A DNA stretch of 64,000 nucleotides from an uncultured Methanobacterium sp. (GCF_963665055.1 NZ_OY762015.1:682001-746000); one strand, 5' to 3'. Shown: positions 9,754 to 19,486, numbered from the stretch's first letter. The notes: generated from the sequence alone by a model not told the origin. Translations and numbers: made by a program.

Positions 9754-10881
9754 TTAATCCTTTTTTTCCTCTTTGTTTAAGAGTAACAGACTTAAAAACA
9801 TTCCAGAGAATATGGTCTGTATTCCCAGTATGGATAGTATCATGGCCAGCACCGTACTCTGGATCTGGTACAGTGGTCCAAAACCACCGGTACTCCAGTT
9901 GTAAAGTACATATAATCCAATAATAATTCCTGCTGCCAGAAGAACTGCACCTAAAAACAGTTCTTTTTCAAGGGAGTGATAACTCATTATTTTTTTGATG
10001 GTCCCTGAACTTCTACTGAATCCATAGGCATCTCCGAATGCTCCAAAGTAAATCCAGGAAAGAAGCATCTGATAACCAATTAACAGTAATAATCCACCTA
10101 ACATCAGGGAGTGCATTCTGGATATCCCCTGTATTACTACAATTGCGGTAAGCAGTATTCCGAAAAGCAGGGCGATAGTACCGGGTATTAATAAGAAGGG
10201 GCCCGGTCGGTACATCATCATAAAACGAAGGTGTCTCCATCCATCAGAAAATGAACTGAGTTTTGATTCTCCACCACGAGGATAATAGGTAATGGGTACT
10301 TCAGCTATCTTAAGATTCTTACGGGATGCTTCTATAACCATTTCAGACGCAAATTCCATACCAGCAGTTTTTAGACTCATTTTATCCAGAGCTTCTCTGG
10401 TCATAGCCCTCATTCCACAGTGAGCATCAGAGATTCCAGTGTGGAAAAGTGCGTTTAAAACCCAGGTGAGGAAAGGGTTGCCTATGTATTTGTGGAGGGC
10501 TGGCATTGCACCGGGCCTTATATCCCCTTTTAATCTTGAACCCATGATAAACTCGGCATCGCCCTTTAAAATTGGTTGAATAAATTCAGCCATTTCATCA
10601 AAGGGGTATGTTCCATCTGCATCCCCCATAACTATTATATCACCGGTGGCTTCTTTAAATCCACGGCGGTAAGCATTACCATAACCTCTTTTGGTTTCTA
10701 AAACAACCCTTGCTCCAGCTTCAGAAGCTTCATTGGATGTATTATCAGTGGATGCATTATCAACCACCAGTATTTCTGTTTCAAGACCAATATCATGCAA
10801 TTTTTGGATGGGAACTGTTTTAACAGTTTTGCCCACAATACCTTCTTCATTCAAAGCGGGGATAACGACAGAAACTTTCAT
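9754..10881 (-). CDS. GT2 glycosyltransferase with membrane tail (polyprenyl-phosphate sugar synthase type)
   Basis: 375 residues. The N-terminal GT2 domain (about 1-225) shows KVSVVIPALNEEGIVG, VDNASTDNT, the metal-binding MGDADGTYPFDEM, and GMRAMTREAL. The C-terminal 150 residues form about four membrane helices. This is the layout of dolichyl-phosphate glucose/mannose synthase-like enzymes, which move a sugar from UDP or GDP onto a polyprenyl phosphate carrier. Such carriers would feed the GT-C type membrane enzymes encoded on either side. An 18-bp tandem duplication sits just upstream of the start. Confidence 0.88.
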   Translation of the reverse strand: MKVSVVIPALNEEGIVGKTVKTVPIQKLHDIGLETEILVVDNASTDNTSNEASEAGARVVLETKRGYGNAYRRGFKEATGDIIVMGDADGTYPFDEMAEFIQPILKGDAEFIMGSRLKGDIRPGAMPALHKYIGNPFLTWVLNALFHTGISDAHCGMRAMTREALDKMSLKTAGMEFASEMVIEASRKNLKIAEVPITYYPRGGESKLSSFSDGWRHLRFMMMYRPGPFLLIPGTIALLFGILLTAIVVIQGISRMHSLMLGGLLLLIGYQMLLSWIYFGAFGDAYGFSRSSGTIKKIMSYHSLEKELFLGAVLLAAGIIIGLYVLYNWSTGGFGPLYQIQSTVLAMILSILGIQTIFSGMFLSLLLLNKEEKKD

Positions 10882-10886
10882 AGAAT

Positions 10887-10922
10887 CACTTTACAAATAT
10901 TAAACACTTTACAAATATTAAA
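10887..10922. repeat. Perfect 18-bp tandem duplication
   Basis: CACTTTACAAATATTAAA is present twice in direct tandem (10887-10904 and 10905-10922), ending six bases before the start codon of the GT2 gene on the minus strand. It therefore lies in that gene's leader. Confidence 0.95.
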
Positions 10923-11151
10923 AAGATTATTTAACTTAGTTTTTCATGTTATATAATTTATGTTCTTTCAGTTCTTGCTTAAAATTATTATTCAATATTT
11001 TCATGAACTTTTGTTGGTTTACCTATTAAAATCATACAATATACAAGGTTTTGTAACTTTAAATATTCTTATCCTAAAAATATCCTCTTATCTTGAATAT
11101 TTCATAAATTCTTTAAACCAATATAACTGATTATATAAATCTATTTTGTGG

Positions 11152-12747
11152 TTAATAATCTACTCTGCACACAATAAAATCATGGTTTTCGTAGACCTTT
11201 GTGGCATAATCAGGTTTTATCCTGTCAAAATTAGTTGTGATATTTTGACTGAAGTAATATAAGGGGAAAAACTCCGATTGAATGCTCATAACACGTAACC
11301 AGGAATCTTCATTGGGAACCACTAACCTTTTATCATATACCAGATATCCAATTTTCTGATCTTTAACCTGGGATAAAGTCATATTAGGGTAAGTTTTTGT
11401 GGCATAAAATTCAAAACCATAATTCATAGGCATTCCTGCTTTAGATCCAAGGAACATCCCGGTGAATTGATTGGAGATAACGAGTGAACGGCTTTTGTTA
11501 CCGTTTTCCTGGAACCAGTTGGCTAGATCTACTTCAGAATCTGATGGAGGAGCTATCTGTACATTTCCAAACTCATTTTTCACACTGAATACTGAGATAT
11601 TGGGATCACTAACTGTCGCCACTGCACTTAACATAGAAATGATCAGTATGACTGCTAAAAATATGGTTTGAACCTTTTTTGATGATAAAGGCCTGTAATT
11701 TTTGATTTTATGGTAAGTAATATGTATTCCATAACCCCCCAGTATAGAGAGGGGAATTAAAAGATATATGAGCACCCTGTATGAGATTACATTCACACCA
11801 AACCAGTAAGCATTACTTAAAAGAATCATGGCAATGATCCACACTAGTATCACATTGTCTTTTTCTTGATGTCTTTTAATGGCAGCTATTGCCCCAATTA
11901 CTGAAAAAATCAGGACTAAAACTCCCAAGTTTTCCAGATAACTGTAAAGTCCCAGGGAACGATTAAATGGAAGAGAAGTACTCATACCAGTAATAGCACT
12001 TATTCCCTGTTGCATGATGGTTTGTAAAAGTTGAGGGGCAATGATCTGGACTGAAATAACACCAATAACTCCAATGGTTATTAGCACCATGAAAAAAGAT
12101 ATGAAATTTCCCAGTGCCTTAAAATTCCTGTAAACCACCAGTTCCATGATTGTTATGCTTATAATTGCTAGTACCAGGCAAAGAGTAGCAGCCTGGTGAG
12201 TTGCGATTACTGCAATAAATAAAAGTCCACCCAGAAGAGCAATTTTGAGATTCTTTTCTTTCAATGATCTGTAATAAAGATAAACTGCCAGGGGGAGAAA
12301 GATCAATGCAAGGTTCTCTGGGAGGGCTAAAATTATTCTTCCCACCAGTAAACTGGATAAGATTAAAAATCCTGCACCAAGTCCTGCCAGTTTACCGTAG
12401 AATTTGCTAGCAACGTAAGAAACCGATAAAACGATTAACGATGCTAATATTGGTTGCAGAAATCTTGCAACTTGGAAAAAGTCAACACCCAGACCAGTAC
12501 CAATACCGGCAATTAAAAAGTGAAATAAAGGGGGATATCCAATTTTTTGACCATGGGGTGCGTTTAATAGTGGATCAATTAATGTGAACCCGTTATGTGC
12601 GTAAACCTGAGCGTACTGCACATGGTAAATTATATCCCATCCCACTGGCCACTGGTATTTCAATGTAGGAATTAAAGCTACGATAAAAGCGGCTATTGCC
12701 GGTAAGAGAATTAAATATTTTTTATTGTAAATTGAAGTGTAATCCAT
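11152..12747 (-). CDS. GT-C-like multi-pass membrane protein
   Basis: 531 residues. There are about eleven to thirteen hydrophobic segments up to residue 395 and a soluble C-terminal domain of about 130 residues. An early loop carries VGWDIIYHVQYAQ, with the acidic residue expected of GT-C glycosyltransferases that use polyprenyl-phosphate sugars, followed by GYPPLFHFLIAG. It lacks the WWDYG motif of oligosaccharyltransferase AglB/Stt3, so it is more likely a sugar transferase acting outside the membrane. The start ATG at 12747 has GGTGA upstream. Function is inferred from architecture and position. Confidence 0.6.
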   Translation of the reverse strand: MDYTSIYNKKYLILLPAIAAFIVALIPTLKYQWPVGWDIIYHVQYAQVYAHNGFTLIDPLLNAPHGQKIGYPPLFHFLIAGIGTGLGVDFFQVARFLQPILASLIVLSVSYVASKFYGKLAGLGAGFLILSSLLVGRIILALPENLALIFLPLAVYLYYRSLKEKNLKIALLGGLLFIAVIATHQAATLCLVLAIISITIMELVVYRNFKALGNFISFFMVLITIGVIGVISVQIIAPQLLQTIMQQGISAITGMSTSLPFNRSLGLYSYLENLGVLVLIFSVIGAIAAIKRHQEKDNVILVWIIAMILLSNAYWFGVNVISYRVLIYLLIPLSILGGYGIHITYHKIKNYRPLSSKKVQTIFLAVILIISMLSAVATVSDPNISVFSVKNEFGNVQIAPPSDSEVDLANWFQENGNKSRSLVISNQFTGMFLGSKAGMPMNYGFEFYATKTYPNMTLSQVKDQKIGYLVYDKRLVVPNEDSWLRVMSIQSEFFPLYYFSQNITTNFDRIKPDYATKVYENHDFIVCRVDY

Positions 12748-12885
12748 GTAATTTCACCGTGTATGTGGATTTTAATTATAGCTTGTTATTATTAAGATTT
12801 AGGATAATTAAGTTAATGGAACTATTCTTACGTATTGTAACCAAGTGTAATATACAACCAGTATTATAGATACAACCGTATTATA

Positions 12886-13149
12886 TTAGATGATTCCCCT
12901 GTAAAACAGAATATAAGCCAGTATCATGAGAACAATAGCGCCTATTACTGCAACTGAAACCATACTCTTATCATTTCCAAAGACTATGGGGATAGGTCCG
13001 ATTAAAATCACTCCCCCTGTACTAACCTTTGCATTTTCACTGCCTTCTGTTTTCCCGGAGGACAGGAGTGCAGTGCCTATGAAGATAAGTAACATACCCA
13101 GAATTACAGCTGCAATGCCAACGAAAATAATGGTTTCTCCCTTGATCAT
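12886..13149 (-). CDS. TIGR00304/DUF131 family membrane protein
   Basis: Small protein of 87 residues with two membrane helices (about 5-27 and 63-84). Between them is the conserved stretch STGGVILIGPIPIVFGND, characteristic of the archaeal TIGR00304 (DUF131) family. The function of this family is not established. It is separated from the upstream GT-C-like gene by about 140 bases and is probably transcribed alone. Confidence 0.8.
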   Translation of the reverse strand: MIKGETIIFVGIAAVILGMLLIFIGTALLSSGKTEGSENAKVSTGGVILIGPIPIVFGNDKSMVSVAVIGAIVLMILAYILFYRGII

Positions 13150-13525
13150 GTACTTTCACTTTTTTACAACAATCTTTTTTTACATTTGGAGTAAATGGTA
13201 AACTGTCTAAGGTTTATTAATCTAATAAATTATTTATGTTTATTCCTTGCTATTTCCATTGGAACCTAAAATTAGTTGTGTATTCTAATTTATTCTAATT
13301 TAAGGTTTGTAAATTTAATTTAAGAAATTGTTTTTAAATCATTTCAATTGGTCAGGTATTCCAATTGTTATTTCATATTCCACCATCAAATTTTTCTAAC
13401 TACCTATTTATTCTAGTAATTTATCTTTTTTTATTATAGAAATTATCATAGAAATCTATTATTTATTGAATTGGTTCTGTTATTATCAATCTTTTTGTAA
13501 ATAATTTTTTTGTAATAATTTTAAT
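13150..13525. other. AT-rich intergenic region
   Basis: About 375 bases with no convincing ORF. It contains a 10-bp tandem repeat TATTCTAATT at 13281-13300 and many short AT-rich near-repeats. Nothing else was recognised. Confidence 0.5.
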
Positions 13526-13987
13526 TTAACCTTCATCTTCTTTTAAAATCCTATAATAATTAGATTTCTCATTACTGGCTTCATCGTTAATGGCACGTTT
13601 TTCTATGAGTTCGAGGGACAACATCAGGTCCAGACATTCTTCAAGGTTTTCATGGTATTCTTCTGAAATAACTTCCTGGTGAGTCCAATCATCAGTCTTA
13701 CAAAGGATGTTGTAAATGTCCATTGAGTTTATGAGATTACTTTTTAACGGTTCTTCAACTTCTAATTCCTCAATTTCCCCTTTAATTTCACTGGCCAGTT
13801 CCTTAACACTGGTCGTTTCTTTGGCAGGCACTAAAAATATTACCTGAACTTCTTCAGATAAGAAAGATGTTCCACGACTGATGTGGATGTGGTTTTCCTG
13901 AAATAATAATCCACCAATGTCTTCCACATGCTCTGCTAATTGTTCGAACCTGTAGACCCCTCCACTAAAATGTAATATTTTGTACAT
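13526..13987 (-). CDS. Conserved-looking protein of unknown function
   Basis: 153 residues, acidic and soluble. I do not recognise the family. The first half has regular alternating strands (YKILHFSGGVYRFEQLAEHV, VQVIFLVPAKE). The second half is helical (NLEECLDLMLSLELIEKR) and could be a winged-helix-like domain. A TTG lies just upstream at 13990, but the ATG at 13987 has GGGGGAT at suitable distance and is preferred. It is flanked by AT-rich spacers and has no operon partner. Confidence 0.6.
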   Translation of the reverse strand: MYKILHFSGGVYRFEQLAEHVEDIGGLLFQENHIHISRGTSFLSEEVQVIFLVPAKETTSVKELASEIKGEIEELEVEEPLKSNLINSMDIYNILCKTDDWTHQEVISEEYHENLEECLDLMLSLELIEKRAINDEASNEKSNYYRILKEDEG

Positions 13988-14283
13988 CAATATCCCCCTT
14001 CCACATAAATACCCTCTTTATTAGATGGTGCAGGGTTGTACATAAAATTTCCTTAGTTTCTTAACTACAATTATTTTGAAGTATTTTTTTTAGGAATTCA
14101 AGGATATTCTACAAAAAATTACCCCTAATCACGGAAACTTCTATTTTTGGGAAACAATTTTAGAAGAATTTCTGTAATTGAAATATGTTTAAGTTGATTT
14201 TAAAAAATACAAAATCAAAAATTTGAATTTAATATGTAGATCTAAATGATTAAAAATTGATTGTCACGATTTACAGCAATAGG

Positions 14284-15699
14284 TTAGGTTCGTGTTTTGT
14301 ATTCTGATTCTTTAAAAAAGATTTCAAACTTGGTTCCTTGATTTAAGTCCAATTTTATTGTACCATCAAGCTGGTTAGTTAAATTTTGTACTAGTTGCAA
14401 ACCTAAAGTTTCCTCATTTAAGTAGTCTTTGTTGGGTAATCCTATTCCATCATCACAGATTGTTAGGTGTATGGTGTCTTCTGAGAGTTTGACTATTATT
14501 TCCACTTTTCCTTTTTGTTTTTCTGGAAATGCATACTTTAAACTGTTTGATACCAGTTCACATATTATTAATCCGCAGGGCATTGCTGTTTCCAGGTTCA
14601 GCTTTATATCATCAACATCAGTCACCAGAGTGATCTGATCTTTCTGGATATGGTAAGAATAAAATAAATTGCTAACTAAACTTAGGATGTAATCATGGAT
14701 GTTTATATTGGTTAAATCCTGTGATTGGTAGAGTTTTTCGTGGACCATTGCCATGGATCTGATTCTGTTTTGACTTTCTTTTAAAACATTAACTGTTTCT
14801 TCCTCTTTCACGTATTGTGTTTCCATGCTGAGTAAACTGGAGATGATCTGCATGTTGTTTTTCACGCGGTGATGTATTTCCCGGAGTAATGTTTCTTTTT
14901 CAGCTAAAGAATTTTTAAGCTTCTCTTCAGTCATTTTCAGTTCAGTGATATCATGACCAACTCCCTGATACCCAATTAAATTTTCTTCTACTTTTATTGG
15001 TATCAGATGGGTTTGGCAGCAGTGTGTTTTGCCATTTTTATCAATGAACCTCATTATAAAAGGTTCTTCTTGGTTTGATTCAATTATTCGTTTTATGATT
15101 TCATGGCGGCTTTTGATTTCATCTTCAGGGTGGAATAATCCCAATTCAGTGAATGTCAATCCTTTAATATGCTCTAAGTCATGACCCAGATCTTTTAATG
15201 TAGCATCATTAACATCCAAAATCTTCCCTTCAGGATTTATAAAGACGGTATAATCTGGGTTTAATTCAAATAATGATTTATATTTGGCATCACTTTCCTT
15301 TAACATATTTCCAATTTTCACATGATGGGTTATGTCAAATATTGCTGAGAAAATTAAGTCCTGTTCATCATTATTTAGCAAACAATTGTTTGCTAAGATT
15401 TCTACTATTTTTCCATCTCTATGGTTCAACTGACCAAAACCAACAGATAAGTGCTTGTCCTGTTTAAGTTCTGACCATATTTCTTCGTGTGCTGATGTCA
15501 TAAGATCCATGTCGAATATCTTCATTTGAAGGAGTTCATTTTTTGAATAACCTGTAAGCTCAGTTGTTATTTCATTAACATCAACAATATTCCCCTCAAA
15601 ATCATGTATCAGTATGGCTTGGTTTGGATTTTTAACTCCGAATACATAATTTTCATTGTTTAAATTGTTTGTGAGGTTAATTTTGTCGTTATTTTGCAA
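14284..15699 (-). CDS. PAS-PAS sensor histidine kinase, HisKA_2 type
   Basis: 471 residues with no membrane segment, so a cytoplasmic sensor. It has two PAS domains (about 20-135 and 140-255), then a HisKA_2 dimerisation/phosphoacceptor region with REIHHRVKNNMQIISSLLS (first H of HH the likely phosphorylated residue, near 281) and a HATPase_c domain with CELVSNSLKYAFPE (N box) and DDGIGLP (G box). The start is TTG at 15699, supported by GGAG eight bases upstream. No receiver domain is attached and none lies next door. It is a close paralogue of the kinases at 48438 and 39783. A palindrome TTTGTGA-N6-TCACAAA lies about 230 bases upstream. Confidence 0.92.
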   Translation of the reverse strand: MQNNDKINLTNNLNNENYVFGVKNPNQAILIHDFEGNIVDVNEITTELTGYSKNELLQMKIFDMDLMTSAHEEIWSELKQDKHLSVGFGQLNHRDGKIVEILANNCLLNNDEQDLIFSAIFDITHHVKIGNMLKESDAKYKSLFELNPDYTVFINPEGKILDVNDATLKDLGHDLEHIKGLTFTELGLFHPEDEIKSRHEIIKRIIESNQEEPFIMRFIDKNGKTHCCQTHLIPIKVEENLIGYQGVGHDITELKMTEEKLKNSLAEKETLLREIHHRVKNNMQIISSLLSMETQYVKEEETVNVLKESQNRIRSMAMVHEKLYQSQDLTNINIHDYILSLVSNLFYSYHIQKDQITLVTDVDDIKLNLETAMPCGLIICELVSNSLKYAFPEKQKGKVEIIVKLSEDTIHLTICDDGIGLPNKDYLNEETLGLQLVQNLTNQLDGTIKLDLNQGTKFEIFFKESEYKTRT

Positions 15700-16249
15700 T
15701 TGATACTCTCCTCTAATGGAATAGTTTACCTTTTCATGATTTAAAGATTTATTTTGTCAGATTTTTCCATAATCTTTCATTAGCTCCTAATCACGTTGAG
15801 ATATTAGATTTTCTATCAATATTCCGAGTGGTTTTATTTTTTACTTAATTCCAGGTTATAATATCATATTTCCTAATTGCTTATTTGGCACCTAGTTTTC
15901 ACAATAACTTAAGTATTAATACAATTTTTGTGATAATTTTCACAAAGTAAGTGATTTAATACTAAATAAATCACATGAATTTTTTTAATGGAATTTCTAT
16001 TTCGGTTATGGATGGTTTTAGATTCATTTCTGAAGTATATTGCAGGAAAAATCTCTAAATACTAATTCGTAATTTATTAGATTGATATTATCTATTTCAG
16101 ATGAAATGGCATGGTAACTTTAACTTTTTTCTCATGTTGGGGGCTAAAGTGAACTTTAACAGTGTAATTCAAATTAAAATAGGGTTTATGCAAACGAAAT
16201 TTCGTTAAATAAAAAATAAGTTAATATTATAATTTTTAGAAGAGTTTGA
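15700..16249. other. Long AT-rich intergenic region with palindrome
   Basis: 550 bases upstream of the sensor kinase on the minus strand and downstream of the unknown gene at 16250. It contains a perfect 7-6-7 palindrome at 15927-15946, described separately, and no convincing ORF. Confidence 0.5.
15927..15946. promoter_or_regulatory. Operator-like palindrome TTTGTGA-N6-TCACAAA
   Basis: Perfect inverted repeat with 7-base arms and a 6-base AT spacer (TAATTT). The same arms with another spacer occur at 49968-49987, upstream of a paralogous sensor kinase. Geometry and half-site resemble CRP/FNR-type dimer sites, but no matching regulator is encoded in the window. Being a regulatory site is inference. 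Confidence 0.5.
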
Positions 16250-16711
16250 TTAATATTCTTCTTCTTTTTGGCGTATTAAAAAACCGTTTTGGATTAACTT
16301 TGTATATTTGTGTTTTGAGTATTTGTTATAAGAATCAATGTCTGTGAACCTTGAATGAATATTTTTATCTTTATATTTGAATTCCGCGGATACTATGCCT
16401 AATTTTTGAGATTCAGTTGTCATACCATCTTTTTCAAGGAGTTCTTTTGTTTTGTGGACTTCAATAGAATTCTGAAAAATACCAAGACATGGAATTTTTT
16501 CATAGTCATAAATAAAATTAATAATTGGAATTGTAACGTGGGCAAATTCATATGTAACTGGGGGTGCTACTGGCCCTGTTTTTAAACTGAATATAACATC
16601 GGTTAGTATAATGTTCATTTTGGATTCATCAACCATGTATCCTGCAATGACCTTATTGATTATATCTAAATATTTTTTAGTTATTATTGAGGGGTTTTCA
16701 ACGTCATCCAT
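16250..16711 (-). CDS. Hypothetical protein
   Basis: 153 residues, soluble; family not recognised. The middle contains FSLKTGPVAPPVTYEFAHV and YDYEKIPCLGIFQNSI; the C-terminus is lysine/tyrosine-rich and charged (IRQKEEEY). A TTG nine bases upstream overlaps the ribosome site, so the ATG at 16711, eight bases after GGGAGGT, is the likely start. It stands alone between two AT-rich spacers. Confidence 0.55.
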   Translation of the reverse strand: MDDVENPSIITKKYLDIINKVIAGYMVDESKMNIILTDVIFSLKTGPVAPPVTYEFAHVTIPIINFIYDYEKIPCLGIFQNSIEVHKTKELLEKDGMTTESQKLGIVSAEFKYKDKNIHSRFTDIDSYNKYSKHKYTKLIQNGFLIRQKEEEY

Positions 16712-17073
16712 TTTATCCAACCTCCCTATAAAAGTAAGTCCCCATTAAATATACATTATACATCTTTTTTAACAATTAAAGCTTTTTAATTTTGATTTTT
16801 TTTTATTGGAATTAGTTAAGTTGTTAGGATGTAAAAAATGGGATTAAGGGATTTTTTTCAGATTTTAATCAATTGAAGATTTTAATTAATTGAAAAATAT
16901 GATGTAATTTTGAACTAGTTCATTAAGTCAGTTTGATAAGTAAGTTAGATTGGATTAAAGTTTCTAGAAAAAAAATAATGAATATAGGGAGTATAAACAA
17001 AGATAAGGAATACTATAAATTGAATTATAACAATATCCTTCCTCTATCTATTTTTCCACTATAAATATTATTT
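16712..17073. other. AT-rich intergenic region with a 17-bp tandem repeat
   Basis: About 360 bases without an ORF. AGATTTTAATCAATTGA at 16860-16876 is followed directly by a copy with one mismatch at 16877-16893. No other structure was recognised. Confidence 0.55.
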
Positions 17074-17646
17074 TCATTTCATTAAAATCTCATCCGGCCG
17101 ACAAACAGCAATCCCGGTATCTTCACCCAGTTCTTCTATTTGAATTATCCAGTCTGTGTTTTTATTATTGTATTTAAGGTTTAGATTGTCATACAATTCA
17201 CCGGATATCTGATTAATTAATTTATCTGGTGAAATTATACCATCTATACCCCTCAACCCATTATCTTTCAATTGGCATTGCACTGTGAAAGATTCATTCT
17301 TATCTATCTTATGAGATGCCAGTTTAAGAATATCCTTAATCACACTCTCCACTGGTGAAGATACTACTGAATCTAGGGGAACTGCTCTCTCAATGGCAAT
17401 AGTTGAATTTTTCCTCAGTTGATTTATGGTTTCAGCGGGGTTTACGTTCATTTCTACAGTAACTATATCATAAAACTCTGATTCGGTGATATAGAACCAA
17501 GCACTTGTGGAGATGAGTGCGGTTTCTATTTCCTCAATTCCTTTATTCTCTGAGTTTATTCCATGTTCTGCAAATTCACCATTTTCTTTAAATTTTACCA
17601 TTAAAACAAAACAATCTGCATTTTTTTCAAACTTTTCATTGGTCAT
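17074..17646 (-). CDS. Stand-alone THUMP-domain-like protein
   Basis: 190 residues. The C-terminal half (about 85-190) fits the THUMP RNA-binding fold: IERAVPLDSVVSSPVESVI, ESFTVQCQLKDNGLRG, then a hydrophobic IQIEELGEDTGIAVCRPDEI ending. This order is seen in Tan1-type proteins that assist tRNA acetylation, so a tRNA-related role is plausible. No catalytic domain is attached. The start ATG has GGAGGGGG upstream. It is divergent from the pilin-like gene at 17703, only 56 bases away. The family assignment is from motif reading and moderately sure. Confidence 0.55.
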   Translation of the reverse strand: MTNEKFEKNADCFVLMVKFKENGEFAEHGINSENKGIEEIETALISTSAWFYITESEFYDIVTVEMNVNPAETINQLRKNSTIAIERAVPLDSVVSSPVESVIKDILKLASHKIDKNESFTVQCQLKDNGLRGIDGIISPDKLINQISGELYDNLNLKYNNKNTDWIIQIEELGEDTGIAVCRPDEILMK

Positions 17647-17702
17647 TTAATAACCCCCTCCCTCTAAGTGGGACAAGATTTTGGATAAGTATTAATAATA
17701 GT

Positions 17703-18167
17703 ATGAAGTTAATAAATTTTATGGTTCATCCTCTTACTATTGATCAGTCTGCAACACTCAATATTGATTTTGTGATCTCAATGTTGTTTCTACTGGTAAT
17801 TATTGGCAGTGTTTTTAGCATTGCTATAGGACGTTTTGAAACAGTGAATAAAGCTGATGAAGCTGCACAGGCACGTTTAATCTCAGAAAAAGTAGCTTCG
17901 ACCATTGAAGAAGTTTATAGCGGTGGAGAAGGCCATGAAATAAAAATTGAAATGCCACCTGATATAAAAGGGTCAAATTATGATGTAAGCGTTAATCAGT
18001 CTGGAGTATTGATTCGAGTGGGTGGTTGGAGGGGATATTCCTATTCTTTTTTCAAAAAGATTTCTAACTATGATCTGACCCAGGAAAAAGTAACAATGCA
18101 CTCCAATAAAAAATATACTGTTAAAAATGTAAAAGATGGTAAAATTAATAAGGTGATAATATTTTAA
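17703..18167 (+). CDS. Pilin-like single-pass membrane protein
   Basis: 154 residues. The N-terminus has ATLNIDFVISMLFLLVIIGS, a helix preceded by a polar segment. It lines up with the class III signal peptide of the next gene (TLNIDF beside QLPIEF), but the defining Q is not in place. The remainder is a soluble, probably beta-rich extracellular domain containing two VGGWRGYS/VSVNQSG-like stretches. It is likely exported and membrane-anchored. The start is uncertain: ATG at 17703 or 17721, neither with a strong ribosome site. It is probably co-expressed with the class III protein 135 bases downstream. Confidence 0.6.
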   Translation: MKLINFMVHPLTIDQSATLNIDFVISMLFLLVIIGSVFSIAIGRFETVNKADEAAQARLISEKVASTIEEVYSGGEGHEIKIEMPPDIKGSNYDVSVNQSGVLIRVGGWRGYSYSFFKKISNYDLTQEKVTMHSNKKYTVKNVKDGKINKVIIF

Positions 18168-18302
18168 AAATTCATTCCAATCCCTACAATTATTACTTTC
18201 TCCCTAATCCTACACTCCTACTATCTCTAAATTATTATTTTTCTCTTTATTCCTGCACTTCCCTCTTATTATAATTATTCTCTCCAAAAGTGATGATTTG
18301 AT

Positions 18303-18797
18303 ATGGACATTAAAGGACAGCTTCCCATTGAGTTTCTCTTAATGGTTGGTTTAAGTGTGATAATTCTAATTCCCCTGACGGTTGCTCTATCTAATTCTGT
18401 TGAACTCAATCAGGCCATGAGTGCCGCCAGAACAGGGGCGATAGAGGGTGCAATATCTGATAGTCTGGCTGTATATCCCACCGAAAGTTTCCAGAATTAT
18501 ACTCAGGAAAATCAACGATTACTCAACCCTTCTGGAGTTAAAATCCTTAAAATCACCTATTTAAATCAGGGATTCAATCAGAGTTATCAGAAGACCAAGA
18601 TTCAACTTAAAATCTATGCATCAGTCCCATCGGTTTATAATAAAACAGATAGAAACTGTTTAGGGGATCGAATCAACTTCAATGCTCGTAAAAAAATAGC
18701 AGAATCCTTCAATACAGAAGATCTTACCAATAGTCTTTACAATCCTGCTTTTTCCAAAAAGTATGTATTCACCACTGCCGATGTCCAGTGGCAGTAA
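18303..18797 (+). CDS. Class III signal peptide (archaeal pilin-like) protein
   Basis: 164 residues. It begins MDIKGQLPIEFLLMVGLSVI: a short positive segment, then a Q-L-P-I-E-F-L-L motif that fits the QxSxExxxL class III prepilin pattern apart from P for S, then a hydrophobic helix. Prepilin-peptidase-type cleavage just before Q is expected. The mature part is a polar ectodomain with several tyrosines and asparagines, suggesting a minor pilin or surface adhesin component. GTGAT lies eight bases before the ATG. It sits upstream of the roadblock/GTPase cassette. Confidence 0.75.
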   Translation: MDIKGQLPIEFLLMVGLSVIILIPLTVALSNSVELNQAMSAARTGAIEGAISDSLAVYPTESFQNYTQENQRLLNPSGVKILKITYLNQGFNQSYQKTKIQLKIYASVPSVYNKTDRNCLGDRINFNARKKIAESFNTEDLTNSLYNPAFSKKYVFTTADVQWQ

Positions 18798-19108
18798 AAT
18801 ATTCACGTAACCAGTAGATATTCATGTAACTTTTAATTCTTAATAGTCATGAATTGAAAGTCTCCTGTTTTTGGAGAATAATAAAGAAAATTTAAAAACA
18901 TTTAAAAAACAATTTATTATTGTACATTTATTGTACTGATCACAATGAACAACTTGCTGTTTAAAGATGAGCTATTAATCTTATGCTCATTTTATCCAGA
19001 ATTCCAGGTTAACTTCAGAATTTGAATTGTATTACATGATATGGTATTAATAGATAATTATATTATAAGATAAGTTGGGGCTTAAATAATCATAAATGAG
19101 GGAAATAA
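18798..19108. other. Intergenic region upstream of the roadblock cassette
   Basis: About 310 AT-rich bases. Near the 3' end, TAATTATATTATAAG around 19055-19070 is a plausible TATA region for the cassette starting at 19109. A degenerate 20-base near-repeat (ATATTCACGTAAC/ATATTCATGTAAC) lies at about 18800-18832. Confidence 0.4.
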
Positions 19109-19486
19109 ATGGCCAAGACTAAGAAAGAAGAGCTGGACGATGTGCTCACAGCCCTTATGCAGGTAGGGCAGATCAAGGCCTGTGGAATAGTTTCTAAAGA
19201 GGGACTTTTGATTAACTCCAGAACTCCCCCTGATGTTGATGCCCGTATTTTCTCTGCATTATGTTCCACTATAATGGGAGCAGCAGAAGCAGCATCAGGA
19301 CAGATGACCACTGGTAGAGTTAGTCAGATTTCAGTTAAAACAGAAAAAGGAACCATAGTGTTAATACCTGCGGGTTCTAAATCAATTTTAACTGCCTTGA
19401 CAGAACCTGAAGCCCAGATAGGTCTGATATTCTTTGAAATGGAATCCATAGCCCAGCAAGTAATCCAGATTATGGGTGGGATGTAA
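19109..19486 (+). CDS. Roadblock/LC7 domain protein
   Basis: 125 residues forming one roadblock/LC7 domain: helix-rich start (EELDDVLTALMQVGQIKACGIVS), KEGLLINSRTPPDVDARIFSALCSTIMGAAE split over the core, then SQISVKTEKGTIVLIPAG and the last helix. In bacteria such proteins (MglB, CvnB) bind Ras-like GTPases and act as GTPase-activating or scaffold proteins. The stop codon is followed with no gap by the ATG of a GTPase-containing fusion, so the two are almost certainly co-translated and probably interact. Confidence 0.92.
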   Translation: MAKTKKEELDDVLTALMQVGQIKACGIVSKEGLLINSRTPPDVDARIFSALCSTIMGAAEAASGQMTTGRVSQISVKTEKGTIVLIPAGSKSILTALTEPEAQIGLIFFEMESIAQQVIQIMGGM

